Shown in pieces: positions 25,169-32,399 of a stretch of 64,000 nucleotides of DNA. The stretch is from Kluyvera sp046569695 (GTDB lineage: Bacteria > Pseudomonadota > Gammaproteobacteria > Enterobacterales > Enterobacteriaceae). Location of the stretch: NCBI RefSeq assembly GCF_046569695.1, contig NZ_JBKHUI010000004.1, forward strand, positions 267,404-331,403, written 5' to 3'. The stretch's first letter is position 1; each line of letters opens with the position of its first letter. Position numbers and translations under genes: made by a program. A model generated the notes under the pieces. The model was given only the letters and a program-made list of their open reading frames with translations, did not search any database and was not told the DNA's origin.

Positions 25169-25853
25169 CCGCTACGCCCTCATCATCAAAGGAGACGGCA
25201 CTCGGCTGGCGATGGCGCTCTACGGACTCCTGGAAGCCTTCTTTGCCGGCTTTCACGGTGTCGCGAAAGATAGCCGCGCTGGAGGTTGCCGTATCTTTGA
25301 TGGCCTCAGAGCTATTCTTCACGCCATCTTTCACTTTGCTGGAACCTGCTTTGAGCATGTCGCCCGCACCCGCCAACGTTTGCATCAGCATGCCGCGCAC
25401 GGAATCGTTGGTCAGCAGCAGCGTCACCGCCGCGCCAACCATTGCGCCTTTCCAGAACTCTTTGTCGTCCATGCCGACGGTGCTGATGATATTTTTCAGC
25501 AGGCCAGCCTGGTCGCCCATCGCGCCATCAACCACGTGCTGAGCGTACTGGCTCCAGTCCACGCCCTGCTGCGCGGCAGCGTGGTGATGATGATGGTGAT
25601 GCGGGTGAGCAAACTGCGGCGGTACCGCCCCCTGAGGTGCTGGTGGGAAGCCCATAGGCGGGAACCCCATCGCCATTTGCGGTGGCATCTGCATTTGCGG
25701 CTGTGGTGGCATCTGTGGCTGAGGAGGCATCTGCCCGTTCTGCGGCCATGCCATTCCCTGCGGCATTGGCGGGTACGGATACCACGGGTAGCCGTATGGC
25801 GGATAGTAACCGGCCGGTGGAACTTGCTGTGCGTTGTTGTCATTGGTGCTCAT
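25152..25853 (-). CDS. Pro/Tyr/Met/His-rich protein with C-terminal LLTN membrane segment
   Basis: A 233-residue protein. Residues about 8-100 are low-complexity, with repeated P-P-Y-G-Y and M-P-P-Q-P-Q units and a run of seven or more histidines near residue 90. A middle segment with DWSQYAQHVVDG precedes a hydrophobic GAAVTLLLTN segment (about 145-160). The rest is an amphipathic YtxH/apolipoprotein-like tail with repeated DGVKNSSEAIKDTA-type units. The start MSTNDNNAQ is preferred (AGGA 9 bases upstream) over an ATG 18 bases earlier. The His/Met-rich head could bind metal or coat a membrane. No function is established here. Confidence 0.78.
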   Translation of the reverse strand: MSTNDNNAQQVPPAGYYPPYGYPWYPYPPMPQGMAWPQNGQMPPQPQMPPQPQMQMPPQMAMGFPPMGFPPAPQGAVPPQFAHPHHHHHHHAAAQQGVDWSQYAQHVVDGAMGDQAGLLKNIISTVGMDDKEFWKGAMVGAAVTLLLTNDSVRGMLMQTLAGAGDMLKAGSSKVKDGVKNSSEAIKDTATSSAAIFRDTVKAGKEGFQESVERHRQPSAVSFDDEGVADEQQP

Positions 25854-25871
25854 GATGACTGTCCTTTTCAT

Positions 25872-26231
25872 TTAGTGAGAGGGGCTAAGAATGGCGGCCA
25901 ATTGCTCCAGCGCTTGCTGGGCCTGCTCGCCATCCGGACCAAACAGTTGATTGAGGATGTGCGGGCGAATAGCGGCAGCATCGTACTCAAGGACGATAGA
26001 GCCGGTTTCGCTATTGATCTGATAACGCCGGAGGTACCCCTCAGGGGAGCAATAAGCATCAAGCTGCTTGAGCTTCCCCTGACTAAGGCTGGCTACAAGC
26101 TTGTTGGAAAACCGCAGGCGCAAACGCCCGGGGATATGGTGCGCCACTTCTACAAAGCGGCGCAAAGTCAGTAAGTCGCCCAAGGATTCGACAGGCATAT
26201 CATTTAATACCCTGATATTTATAGGTGACAT
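25872..26231 (-). CDS. HMA-like small protein with HxxPGRxRLR motif
   Basis: A 119-residue protein, first of the five-gene minus-strand unit. The motif HHIPGRLRLR at residues 31-40 matches the ATPase N-terminus, and the following segment resembles a ferredoxin-like HMA fold (YLRRYQINSETGSIVLEYD) lacking metal-binding cysteines. No clear Shine-Dalgarno precedes the ATG at 26231. ATG at 26198, with AGGG upstream, would give 108 residues and keep the motif. It is divergent from the 121-residue gene at 26405 that has a related motif. Confidence 0.75.
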   Translation of the reverse strand: MSPINIRVLNDMPVESLGDLLTLRRFVEVAHHIPGRLRLRFSNKLVASLSQGKLKQLDAYCSPEGYLRRYQINSETGSIVLEYDAAAIRPHILNQLFGPDGEQAQQALEQLAAILSPSH

Positions 26232-26359
26232 TTATGAAATCACAGATAGAAAACGCCAGATAGCACTAATCGCCCTTCTCTTGCGATGCGTCAAAAGGTA
26301 ATGCGGGATTCTTTTTTGCGCTGCGTGCGCTGAAGGCTGGACATGGGTGGAATGCAAAT

Positions 26360-26378
26360 ATAAATTACTCTCATTACC
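26360..26378 (-). promoter_or_regulatory. Fur-box-like site in the divergent fez-like promoter
   Basis: On the minus strand the 19-mer GGTAATGAGAGTAATTTAT matches 12 of 19 positions of the Fur consensus, mostly in the first 8 bases. It lies 27 bases upstream of the + strand gene in a 173-base divergent gap. Suggestive only; an AT-rich promoter could give this by chance. Confidence 0.3.
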
Positions 26379-26404
26379 ACTACATAAGTAAAAATGAGGC
26401 GGCT

Positions 26405-26770
26405 ATGACTCCTTACCTGCACCAGACCCCCAATCGCATCCGCATCCGCTCCAGTTGGATCCAACGCCATCCGCATGAAGTCGAGAAACTGATTGAACAA
26501 CTCCGCGCCCGCGACGGTATTAAAGAGGTGATTCACCGTTTATATGCTGGTTCCGTGGCAGTGAGCTTCGATCCCGCACGTATTTCTGCCTCAACCCTGC
26601 TCAATGAGCTGGAACAGGCGCAATGGCTTAGCAGCCAGAAAGATAAAAGCTATATCGAGAACACCCTGCGCGTAGGCGCCAGTCATTTATTAAAAACACT
26701 GGCTTTCGGTGCACTTAAGCGTACCGTCGGTGGCCCAGTGGTTTCACTTGTTAGCGTATTAACGCGATAA
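26405..26770 (+). CDS. HMA-like small membrane protein with HxxPxRxRxR motif
   Basis: A 121-residue protein transcribed away from the other five cluster genes. HQTPNRIRIR at residues 6-15 matches the motif of the ATPase and the 119-residue protein. The following segment up to about residue 75 has an HMA-like layout (VIHRLYAGSVAVSFDPARIS) without CxxC. The C-terminus (about 95-121) is hydrophobic and ends in Arg. It is the sixth gene of the cluster. Probably a membrane-associated partner of the ATPase. Confidence 0.78.
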   Translation: MTPYLHQTPNRIRIRSSWIQRHPHEVEKLIEQLRARDGIKEVIHRLYAGSVAVSFDPARISASTLLNELEQAQWLSSQKDKSYIENTLRVGASHLLKTLAFGALKRTVGGPVVSLVSVLTR

Positions 26771-26901
26771 CCTTGCAGTGAATCCGGATGCATTGATGGC
26801 ATGATTTAACGCGAAATAACCAATAATTGCCGAATAATGCGCCAGGCTGTTCACAACCCAACCAAACAGTCACATTCCGGTGAATTTCATTGAAAAAGGT
26901 G

Positions 26902-26930
26902 TTGACGGTATTGGGCTCAATACGCATAAT
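26902..26930 (+). promoter_or_regulatory. Sigma-70 promoter of the tRNA operon
   Basis: TTGACG (26902-26907), 17-base spacer, CATAAT (26925-26930), then the GC-rich discriminator GCGCCCCGC typical of stringently controlled stable-RNA promoters. Confidence 0.9.
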
Positions 26931-26970
26931 GCGCCCCGCAACGCCGATAAGGTAACGCGAAAAAAAAGAT

Positions 26971-27047
26971 GGCTACGTAGCTCAGTTGGTTAGAGCACAT
27001 CACTCATAATGATGGGGTCACAGGTTCGAATCCCGTCGTAGCCACCA
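26971..27047 (+). tRNA. metT: tRNA-Met (CAT), elongator
   Basis: 77 nt including encoded CCA. Acceptor GGCTACG / CGTAGCC, T-loop TTCGAAT, anticodon CAT in CACTCATAATG. Identical copy at 27372. First of seven tRNAs in the E. coli metT-leuW-glnU-glnW-metU-glnV-glnX order. Confidence 0.97.
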
Positions 27048-27056
27048 TCTTTTTTT

Positions 27057-27141
27057 GCGGGAGTGGCGAAATTGGTAGACGCACCAGATTTAGGTTCTGG
27101 CGCCGCAAGGTGTGCGAGTTCAAGTCTCGCCTCCCGCACCA
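27057..27141 (+). tRNA. leuW: tRNA-Leu (TAG)
   Basis: 85-nt class II tRNA with acceptor GCGGGAG / CTCCCGC, encoded CCA, long variable arm, anticodon TAG in GATTTAGGTTC. It reads CUN codons. It lies 9 bases after the first tRNA-Met. Confidence 0.97.
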
Positions 27142-27164
27142 TTCACCAATAAGCGTTGCACGGA

Positions 27165-27239
27165 TGGGGTATCGCCAAGCGGTAAGGCACCGGTTTTTGA
27201 TACCGGCATTCCCTGGTTCGAATCCAGGTACCCCAGCCA
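27165..27239 (+). tRNA. glnU: tRNA-Gln (TTG), copy 1
   Basis: 75 nt with encoded CCA, acceptor TGGGGTA / TACCCCA, anticodon TTG. Identical to the next copy at 27277. Confidence 0.97.
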
Positions 27240-27276
27240 TATTTTCTTCGATATTTGCGGATAGCCGCGACGGTAT

Positions 27277-27351
27277 TGGGGTATCGCCAAGCGGTAAGGC
27301 ACCGGTTTTTGATACCGGCATTCCCTGGTTCGAATCCAGGTACCCCAGCCA
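27277..27351 (+). tRNA. glnW: tRNA-Gln (TTG), copy 2
   Basis: 75 nt, identical to the copy at 27165, separated by a 37-base spacer. Confidence 0.97.
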
Positions 27352-27371
27352 TCGAAGAATATGTTAGTATC

Positions 27372-27448
27372 GGCTACGTAGCTCAGTTGGTTAGAGCACA
27401 TCACTCATAATGATGGGGTCACAGGTTCGAATCCCGTCGTAGCCACCA
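27372..27448 (+). tRNA. metU: tRNA-Met (CAT), second copy
   Basis: 77 nt, identical to the copy at 26971. Same anticodon CAT and encoded CCA. Confidence 0.97.
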
Positions 27449-27493
27449 AATTCAGAATCTATCGAGTTATCGATACATTCGAAAAAAAATTGT

Positions 27494-27568
27494 TGGGGTA
27501 TCGCCAAGCGGTAAGGCTCTGGTTTCTGATACCAGCATTCCGAGGTTCGAATCCTCGTACCCCAGCCA
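27494..27568 (+). tRNA. glnV: tRNA-Gln (CTG), copy 1
   Basis: 75 nt with encoded CCA. The anticodon is CTG in GTTTCTGATAC, and its anticodon and T stems differ from those of the TTG copies. Confidence 0.97.
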
Positions 27569-27605
27569 TTTTCAAAAAGTCGTTCACTTTTGTGGACGCA
27601 CCCGT

Positions 27606-27680
27606 TGGGGTATCGCCAAGCGGTAAGGCTCTGGTTTCTGATACCAGCATTCCGAGGTTCGAATCCTCGTACCCCAGCCA
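27606..27680 (+). tRNA. glnX: tRNA-Gln (CTG), copy 2
   Basis: 75 nt, identical to the copy at 27494. Last tRNA of the operon, followed at once by a terminator. Confidence 0.97.
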
Positions 27681-27685
27681 TTTTC

Positions 27686-27719
27686 AAAAAGCTCGCTTCG
27701 GCGAGCTTTTTTTGTTTTT
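27686..27719 (+). terminator. Intrinsic terminator of the tRNA operon
   Basis: Stem AAAAAGCTCGC / GCGAGCTTTTT with a TTCG-type tetraloop and T-rich tail. Confidence 0.93.
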
Positions 27720-27735
27720 GTCCCTTTCCGAATAT

Positions 27736-27812
27736 CGTAGGCCTGATAAGCGAAGCGCCATCAGGCACAGCTGAGCAAAATGCCGGATGGCGGTGCTGCC
27801 TTATCCGGCCTA
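27736..27812. repeat. REP pair (BIME)
   Basis: Two REP palindromes in opposite orientation: GTAGGCCTGATAAGCG...GCCATCAGGCA and TGCCGGATGGCGG...CTTATCCGGCC. E. coli-type BIME between the tRNA operon and the convergent ubiF. Confidence 0.88.
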
Positions 27813-27820
27813 TATCAGAA

Positions 27821-28999
27821 CTACAGCCCCAGCGCGTACTTCAGCGCCTGACGCTTCAACACGCCCGCGCGCTGCGCCGCCATCAGCCCCACGTTGCGTA
27901 AAATTCGCAGCGGGCCGAGATCGTTACTAAAACCGGCGTAGAACAGATCCATCCCACTCTGCATCAGCAGGTTATCTACCCGACGGCGCGCCTGATAACG
28001 CTGTAATACCGGCAGGCTGGCCCAGTTTTCACCGATGCTGCGCGCGTTAGCCAGCACATCCAGCAGCTCATCGACGTCGCGATAGCCAAGGTTTACCCCC
28101 TGCCCCGCTAGCGGATGAATAGTGTGCGCGGCATCGCCAATCAGCGCCAATCCCGGCTGCACATACTGCTGAGCATGACGGCGAGTCAGCGGAAATGCCC
28201 CGGCAGCAACCGGTGTGATGGTTCCTAAACGTTCCGGAAAATGGTGCGTGATTTCCCGTTGTAGTTGCGGCATCGGCAACGACTGTAGCTGGCGGATACG
28301 CGCCGGAGTGTCGTACCACACCAACGATGCCCAGTTATCGAACAGAGGTAAGAAAGCGCGCGGCCCGGTTGGTGTAAACTGCTGCCAGGTGCTGTCACCC
28401 GGTTCATTGTCGCATTGTACGGTAATCAGCATACAGGACTGCGGATACTGCCAGCCGTTGGTGCCAATTCCCGCCTGCTGGCGCACCTGCGAAAGCGCGC
28501 CGTCAGCGCCCACCACCAAGCGAGCCGCAACCTGACAATCATCTTCGAGATGTAAAACGTGACTATCGCCATCAGCCCGCATCTCATTAAGCGAGGTACC
28601 GTGCAGCAGCGTCACCAGCGGATGCGCCTCCAGCGCCTGCCAAAGCGCCAGTTGCAGTACGTTGTTCTCTACCATATAGCCAAGATTAGGCAGCTTCAGC
28701 TCGCGGGCATCAAACACAACGTGCGCGGTTTGCCACTCCCAGGTCTCCAGCCGACGCCAGGGATGAGCCCGCATTGCCAGCACGGCATCCCAGACCCCAA
28801 GGCCGCGTAACAGTTGCACCGAAGAAGCGCTGATGGCTGAAATTCGGACATCAGGCTGTGAGTTCGGGTCAAAGTCCGGCGGCGGACTCTTTTCCAGCAC
28901 CGCCACGGAGAACCCCTGCTGCGCCAACCCTAACGCCAGCGCACCACCGACCATCCCGCCGCCAACCACCGCAACGTCTTTGTGTAGAATTGTCATCAT
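27821..28999 (-). CDS. ubiF: 3-demethoxyubiquinol 3-hydroxylase
   Basis: FAD monooxygenase of ubiquinone synthesis, adding the C6 hydroxyl to demethoxyubiquinol under aerobic conditions. The N-terminal dinucleotide fold reads VVGGGMVGGALALGLAQ, and the second FAD motif GDAAHTIHPLAGQGVNLG is near residue 287. At 392 residues it equals the family. Two adjacent ATGs follow AAGGATAATAA; the first is used here, the second (28996) is equally possible. Convergent with the tRNA operon and divergent from miaB. Confidence 0.96.
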   Translation of the reverse strand: MMTILHKDVAVVGGGMVGGALALGLAQQGFSVAVLEKSPPPDFDPNSQPDVRISAISASSVQLLRGLGVWDAVLAMRAHPWRRLETWEWQTAHVVFDARELKLPNLGYMVENNVLQLALWQALEAHPLVTLLHGTSLNEMRADGDSHVLHLEDDCQVAARLVVGADGALSQVRQQAGIGTNGWQYPQSCMLITVQCDNEPGDSTWQQFTPTGPRAFLPLFDNWASLVWYDTPARIRQLQSLPMPQLQREITHHFPERLGTITPVAAGAFPLTRRHAQQYVQPGLALIGDAAHTIHPLAGQGVNLGYRDVDELLDVLANARSIGENWASLPVLQRYQARRRVDNLLMQSGMDLFYAGFSNDLGPLRILRNVGLMAAQRAGVLKRQALKYALGL

Positions 29000-29145
29000 T
29001 TATTATCCTTAAAGCCGAATACCTTCAGTTTACCGGACTTTCGCCCTTTGAGGCCAATAACCGTCAAGCTGGTCACAACCGCACCAAAGCATTACAATAC
29101 GCGCCCTGCAATGTGGGCTATTCATAATTGAGCAAGAGCAAGTCG

Positions 29146-30570
29146 ATGACAAAAAAACTCCATATTAAAACCTGGGGCTGTCAGATGAACGAATACGATT
29201 CATCAAAGATGGCCGATCTGCTGGATGCCACTCATGGGTATCAACTGACTGAAAACGCAGCAGAAGCCGACGTCCTGCTGCTGAATACCTGCTCAATCCG
29301 TGAGAAAGCCCAGGAAAAAGTCTTCCACCTTTTAGGCCGCTGGAAATTACTTAAAGCAAAAAATCCTAAGCTGATTATTGGTGTTGGCGGCTGCGTCGCC
29401 TCACAGGAAGGCAAGCTTATCCGCCAGCGCGCGCACTACGTGGATATCGTTTTTGGCCCACAGACTTTGCACCGTCTGCCAGAAATGATCGATGCCGTAC
29501 GTAATAACCGCCGCCCGGTGGTGGACGTCAGCTTCCCGGAAATCGAGAAGTTTGACCGTCTGCCGGAGCCGCGCGCCGACGGCCCGACCGCGTTTGTCTC
29601 TATCATGGAAGGCTGCAACAAATACTGCACCTACTGCGTGGTGCCATATACCCGCGGTGAAGAAGTCAGCCGTCCGTGTGATGATATTCTGTTTGAAATT
29701 GCCCAGTTAGCCGCTCAGGGCGTGCGTGAAGTTAACCTGCTGGGACAAAACGTTAACGCCTGGCGCGGTGAGAACTTTGACGGCACCACCGGGAGCTTTG
29801 CCGAACTGCTGCGTCTGGTCGCGGCGATTGACGGCATCGACCGTATCCGTTTCACCACCAGCCACCCGATTGAATTTACCGACGACATTATCGACGTGTA
29901 TCGCGATACGCCGGAGCTGGTGAGCTTCCTGCATCTGCCGATTCAGAGCGGCGCAGACCGCGTGTTGAACATGATGGGGCGTACCCATACGGCGCTGGAA
30001 TACAAATCCACCATCCGTAAGCTGCGCGAAGCGCGTCCGGATATCCAGATTAGCTCCGACTTTATCGTCGGCTTCCCGGGCGAAACCGACCAGGACTTCG
30101 AGCAGACCATGAAGCTGATTGGCGACGTGAACTTTGACGTCAGCTTTAGCTTTATCTTCTCCGCGCGTCCAGGTACGCCAGCGGCCGATATGATCGACGA
30201 CGTGCCGGAAGAGGTGAAAAAACAGCGCCTCTATATTCTGCAAGAACGTATCAACCAGCAGGCAATGGCCTGGAGCCGTCGTATGCTCGGCACCGTACAG
30301 CGCATTCTGGTAGAAGGCACTTCCCGCAAGAGCATTATGGAGCTGACCGGGCGCACTGAGAACAACCGCGTGGTCAACTTCGAAGGTACGCCGGATATGG
30401 TCGGTAAATTCGTCGATGTGGAGATCGTTGACGTCTACACCAACTCACTGCGCGGCAAACTGGTGCGCACCGAGGACGAAATGGGCCTGCGCATCGTTGA
30501 ATCGCCAGAGTCGGTGATTGCGCGTACTCGTAAAGAGAGCGAGGCGGGCGTTGGGATTTATCAACCATAA
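29146..30570 (+). CDS. miaB: tRNA-2-methylthio-N6-dimethylallyladenosine synthase
   Basis: Radical-SAM methylthiotransferase that modifies i6A37 in tRNAs reading UNN codons. The N-terminal UPF0004 domain has cysteines in WGCQMNEYD, NTCSIRE and GGCVAS for one 4Fe-4S cluster. The radical-SAM CNKYCTYC motif is near residue 157 and the TRAM domain is at the C-terminus. The 474 residues equal E. coli. The start MTKKLHIK is preferred to a TTG 18 bases upstream. Confidence 0.98.
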   Translation: MTKKLHIKTWGCQMNEYDSSKMADLLDATHGYQLTENAAEADVLLLNTCSIREKAQEKVFHLLGRWKLLKAKNPKLIIGVGGCVASQEGKLIRQRAHYVDIVFGPQTLHRLPEMIDAVRNNRRPVVDVSFPEIEKFDRLPEPRADGPTAFVSIMEGCNKYCTYCVVPYTRGEEVSRPCDDILFEIAQLAAQGVREVNLLGQNVNAWRGENFDGTTGSFAELLRLVAAIDGIDRIRFTTSHPIEFTDDIIDVYRDTPELVSFLHLPIQSGADRVLNMMGRTHTALEYKSTIRKLREARPDIQISSDFIVGFPGETDQDFEQTMKLIGDVNFDVSFSFIFSARPGTPAADMIDDVPEEVKKQRLYILQERINQQAMAWSRRMLGTVQRILVEGTSRKSIMELTGRTENNRVVNFEGTPDMVGKFVDVEIVDVYTNSLRGKLVRTEDEMGLRIVESPESVIARTRKESEAGVGIYQP

Positions 30571-30577
30571 TCTCCCT

Positions 30578-30608
30578 GGCCCGTCTCCCCTGACGGGCCT
30601 TGTATTTC
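30578..30608 (+). terminator. Terminator-like hairpin after miaB
   Basis: Stem GGCCCGTC / GACGGGCC with TTGTATTT after it; the T-run is interrupted. It overlaps the sigma-32 -35 element of the next operon. Confidence 0.6.
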
Positions 30609-30626
30609 CTGCCGTCATCCCCATAT
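30599..30626 (+). promoter_or_regulatory. Sigma-32 heat-shock promoter of ybeZYX-lnt
   Basis: CTTGTAT (-35) and CCCCATAT (-10) separated by 13 bases, matching the sigma-32 pattern CTTGAAA-N11-16-CCCCATnT. E. coli ybeZYX-lnt is a known heat-shock operon. Confidence 0.75.
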
Positions 30627-30723
30627 TTACTGCAATGCTTGCGCCTTTTTACTGCGGCGTGAATAATTCCTTTATCAGCCGGTCACGTCTTACTACCGGC
30701 AACTCATGCATAAGAGGAACAGT

Positions 30724-31770
30724 TTGAACATAGACACTCGCGAAATTACCCTGGAGCCAGCCGACAATGCCCGTCTGCTGAGCCTGTGTGGCCCGTTTGA
30801 TGACAATATTAAACAGCTGGAGCGACGACTGGGCATCGAGATCAACCGCCGCGATAACCATTTCAAACTGACGGGACGCGCCATCTGCGTGACCGCCGCT
30901 GCCGACATTCTGCGCAGCCTGTACGTTGATACCGCGCCAATGCGCGGCCAGCTTCAGGATATTGAGCCGGAACAGATTCATCTGGCGATTAAAGAAGCGC
31001 GCGTGCTGGAACAGAGCGCGGAGAGCGTGCCGGATTACGGCAAAGCCATCAATATCAAAACCAAACGCGGGGTGATTAAACCGCGTACGCCAAACCAGGC
31101 GCAGTATATCGCCCATATTCTTGACCACGACATCACCTTCGGCGTAGGCCCTGCCGGTACCGGTAAAACCTACCTTGCCGTCGCCGCCGCGGTTGATGCG
31201 CTGGAGCGCCAGGAGATTCGTCGTATTCTGCTGACCCGCCCTGCGGTCGAAGCCGGCGAAAAACTCGGCTTCCTGCCGGGCGATTTAAGCCAGAAGGTTG
31301 ACCCATATCTGCGCCCGCTGTACGACGCGCTGTTCGAGATGCTCGGCTTCGAGAAGGTCGAGAAACTGATGGAGCGTAACGTCATCGAAGTTGCTCCGCT
31401 GGCCTACATGCGCGGCCGCACGCTGAACGATGCCTTTATCATCCTCGATGAGAGCCAGAACACCACCATCGAACAGATGAAGATGTTCCTGACCCGTATC
31501 GGCTTCAACTCCAAGGCGGTGATTACCGGCGACGTCACCCAGATTGACCTGCCGCGCAGCACCAAATCCGGCCTGCGCCACGCTATTGAAGTGCTGGCTG
31601 AAGTCGATGAAATTAGCTTTAACTTCTTCCACAGCGAAGACGTGGTGCGCCACCCGGTGGTTGCTCGTATCGTGAACGCCTATGAGGCGTGGGAAGAAGC
31701 CGATCAAAAACGTAAAGCCGAGCAGGCCGCGGAACGTAAACGCGAAGCTCAGGCGCAGGAGCAGAAATGA
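30724..31770 (+). CDS. ybeZ: PhoH-like ATPase YbeZ
   Basis: PhoH-family P-loop NTPase that works with the endoribonuclease YbeY in RNA/ribosome quality control. An N-terminal KH-like part is followed by Walker A GPAGTGKTY near residue 145 and Walker B IILDESQN near residue 240. The start chosen is TTG at 30724, giving MNIDTREITLEP as in E. coli with AGAGGA upstream. The in-frame ATG at 30706 lacks a Shine-Dalgarno and would add six residues. Product 348 residues. Its stop overlaps the ybeY start by 4 bases. Confidence 0.94.
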   Translation: MNIDTREITLEPADNARLLSLCGPFDDNIKQLERRLGIEINRRDNHFKLTGRAICVTAAADILRSLYVDTAPMRGQLQDIEPEQIHLAIKEARVLEQSAESVPDYGKAINIKTKRGVIKPRTPNQAQYIAHILDHDITFGVGPAGTGKTYLAVAAAVDALERQEIRRILLTRPAVEAGEKLGFLPGDLSQKVDPYLRPLYDALFEMLGFEKVEKLMERNVIEVAPLAYMRGRTLNDAFIILDESQNTTIEQMKMFLTRIGFNSKAVITGDVTQIDLPRSTKSGLRHAIEVLAEVDEISFNFFHSEDVVRHPVVARIVNAYEAWEEADQKRKAEQAAERKREAQAQEQK

Positions 31771-32240
31771 GTCAGGTGATCCTCGATCTCCAGTTGGCCT
31801 GTGAAAACAACACCGGTCTGCCAGAAGAAAGTCAGTTTCAGACATGGCTGGATGCCGTCATCCCGCAGTTTCAGGAAGAATCAGAAGTCACGATTCGCCT
31901 GGTGGATGAGGCCGAAAGCCACGAACTGAACCTCACCTACCGCGGCAAGGATAAGCCAACCAACGTGCTGTCATTCCCGTTTGAAGCACCGCCGGGAATG
32001 GAAATGCCGCTGCTGGGCGATTTGATCATCTGCCGTCAGGTAGTTGAGCAGGAAGCCGTTGAGCAAGGCAAGCCGCTGGAAGCCCACTGGGCGCATATGG
32101 TCGTGCACGGTAGCCTGCATCTGCTGGGTTATGACCATATCGAGGATGAGGAAGCGGAAGAAATGGAAAGCCTCGAGACAGAGATAATGCTTGCTCTGGG
32201 CTATGAGGATCCGTACATTTCCGAGAAGATTGCAGAATAG
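31767..32240 (+). CDS. ybeY: Endoribonuclease YbeY
   Basis: Zinc-dependent single-strand RNase needed for 16S rRNA 3'-end maturation and ribosome quality control. The three-histidine zinc motif HGSLHLLGYDH is near residue 114, and the conserved TNVLSFPFE segment near residue 65. At 157 residues it is two longer than E. coli. ATGA overlap with ybeZ indicates translational coupling. Confidence 0.97.
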   Translation: MSQVILDLQLACENNTGLPEESQFQTWLDAVIPQFQEESEVTIRLVDEAESHELNLTYRGKDKPTNVLSFPFEAPPGMEMPLLGDLIICRQVVEQEAVEQGKPLEAHWAHMVVHGSLHLLGYDHIEDEEAEEMESLETEIMLALGYEDPYISEKIAE

Positions 32241-32245
32241 TAGTT

Positions 32246-32326
32246 TGCCGGATGGCGGCGCTTGCGCCTTATCCGGCCTACATTCATGCTTTTCGTAGGC
32301 CTGATAAGCGTAAGCGCCATCAGGCA
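32246..32326. repeat. REP pair (BIME) between ybeY and ybeX
   Basis: TGCCGGATGGCGGCGC...CTTATCCGGCCTAC and CGTAGGCCTGATAAGCG...CCATCAGGCA in opposite orientation. It interrupts the ybeZYX-lnt transcription unit and may modulate expression of ybeX-lnt. Confidence 0.88.
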
Positions 32327-32399
32327 AAACATGCCGTCCGGCGCTGAGTTTACGCGTGACGAGCGACAGTTAAATCAACATGAGAACCCAAACGACGCC

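Noticed and set aside
25158..26174. 338-codon open frame opposite the small fez-like genes
   Set aside because: Would require all three overlapping genes on the other strand to be wrong, but those show motifs shared between cluster members and coupled starts.
22487..26770. Integrative element targeting the neighbouring tRNA operon
   Set aside because: No integrase gene, no partial tRNA copy or att-like repeat is visible, and the cluster lies upstream of the tRNA promoter rather than at a tRNA 3' end.
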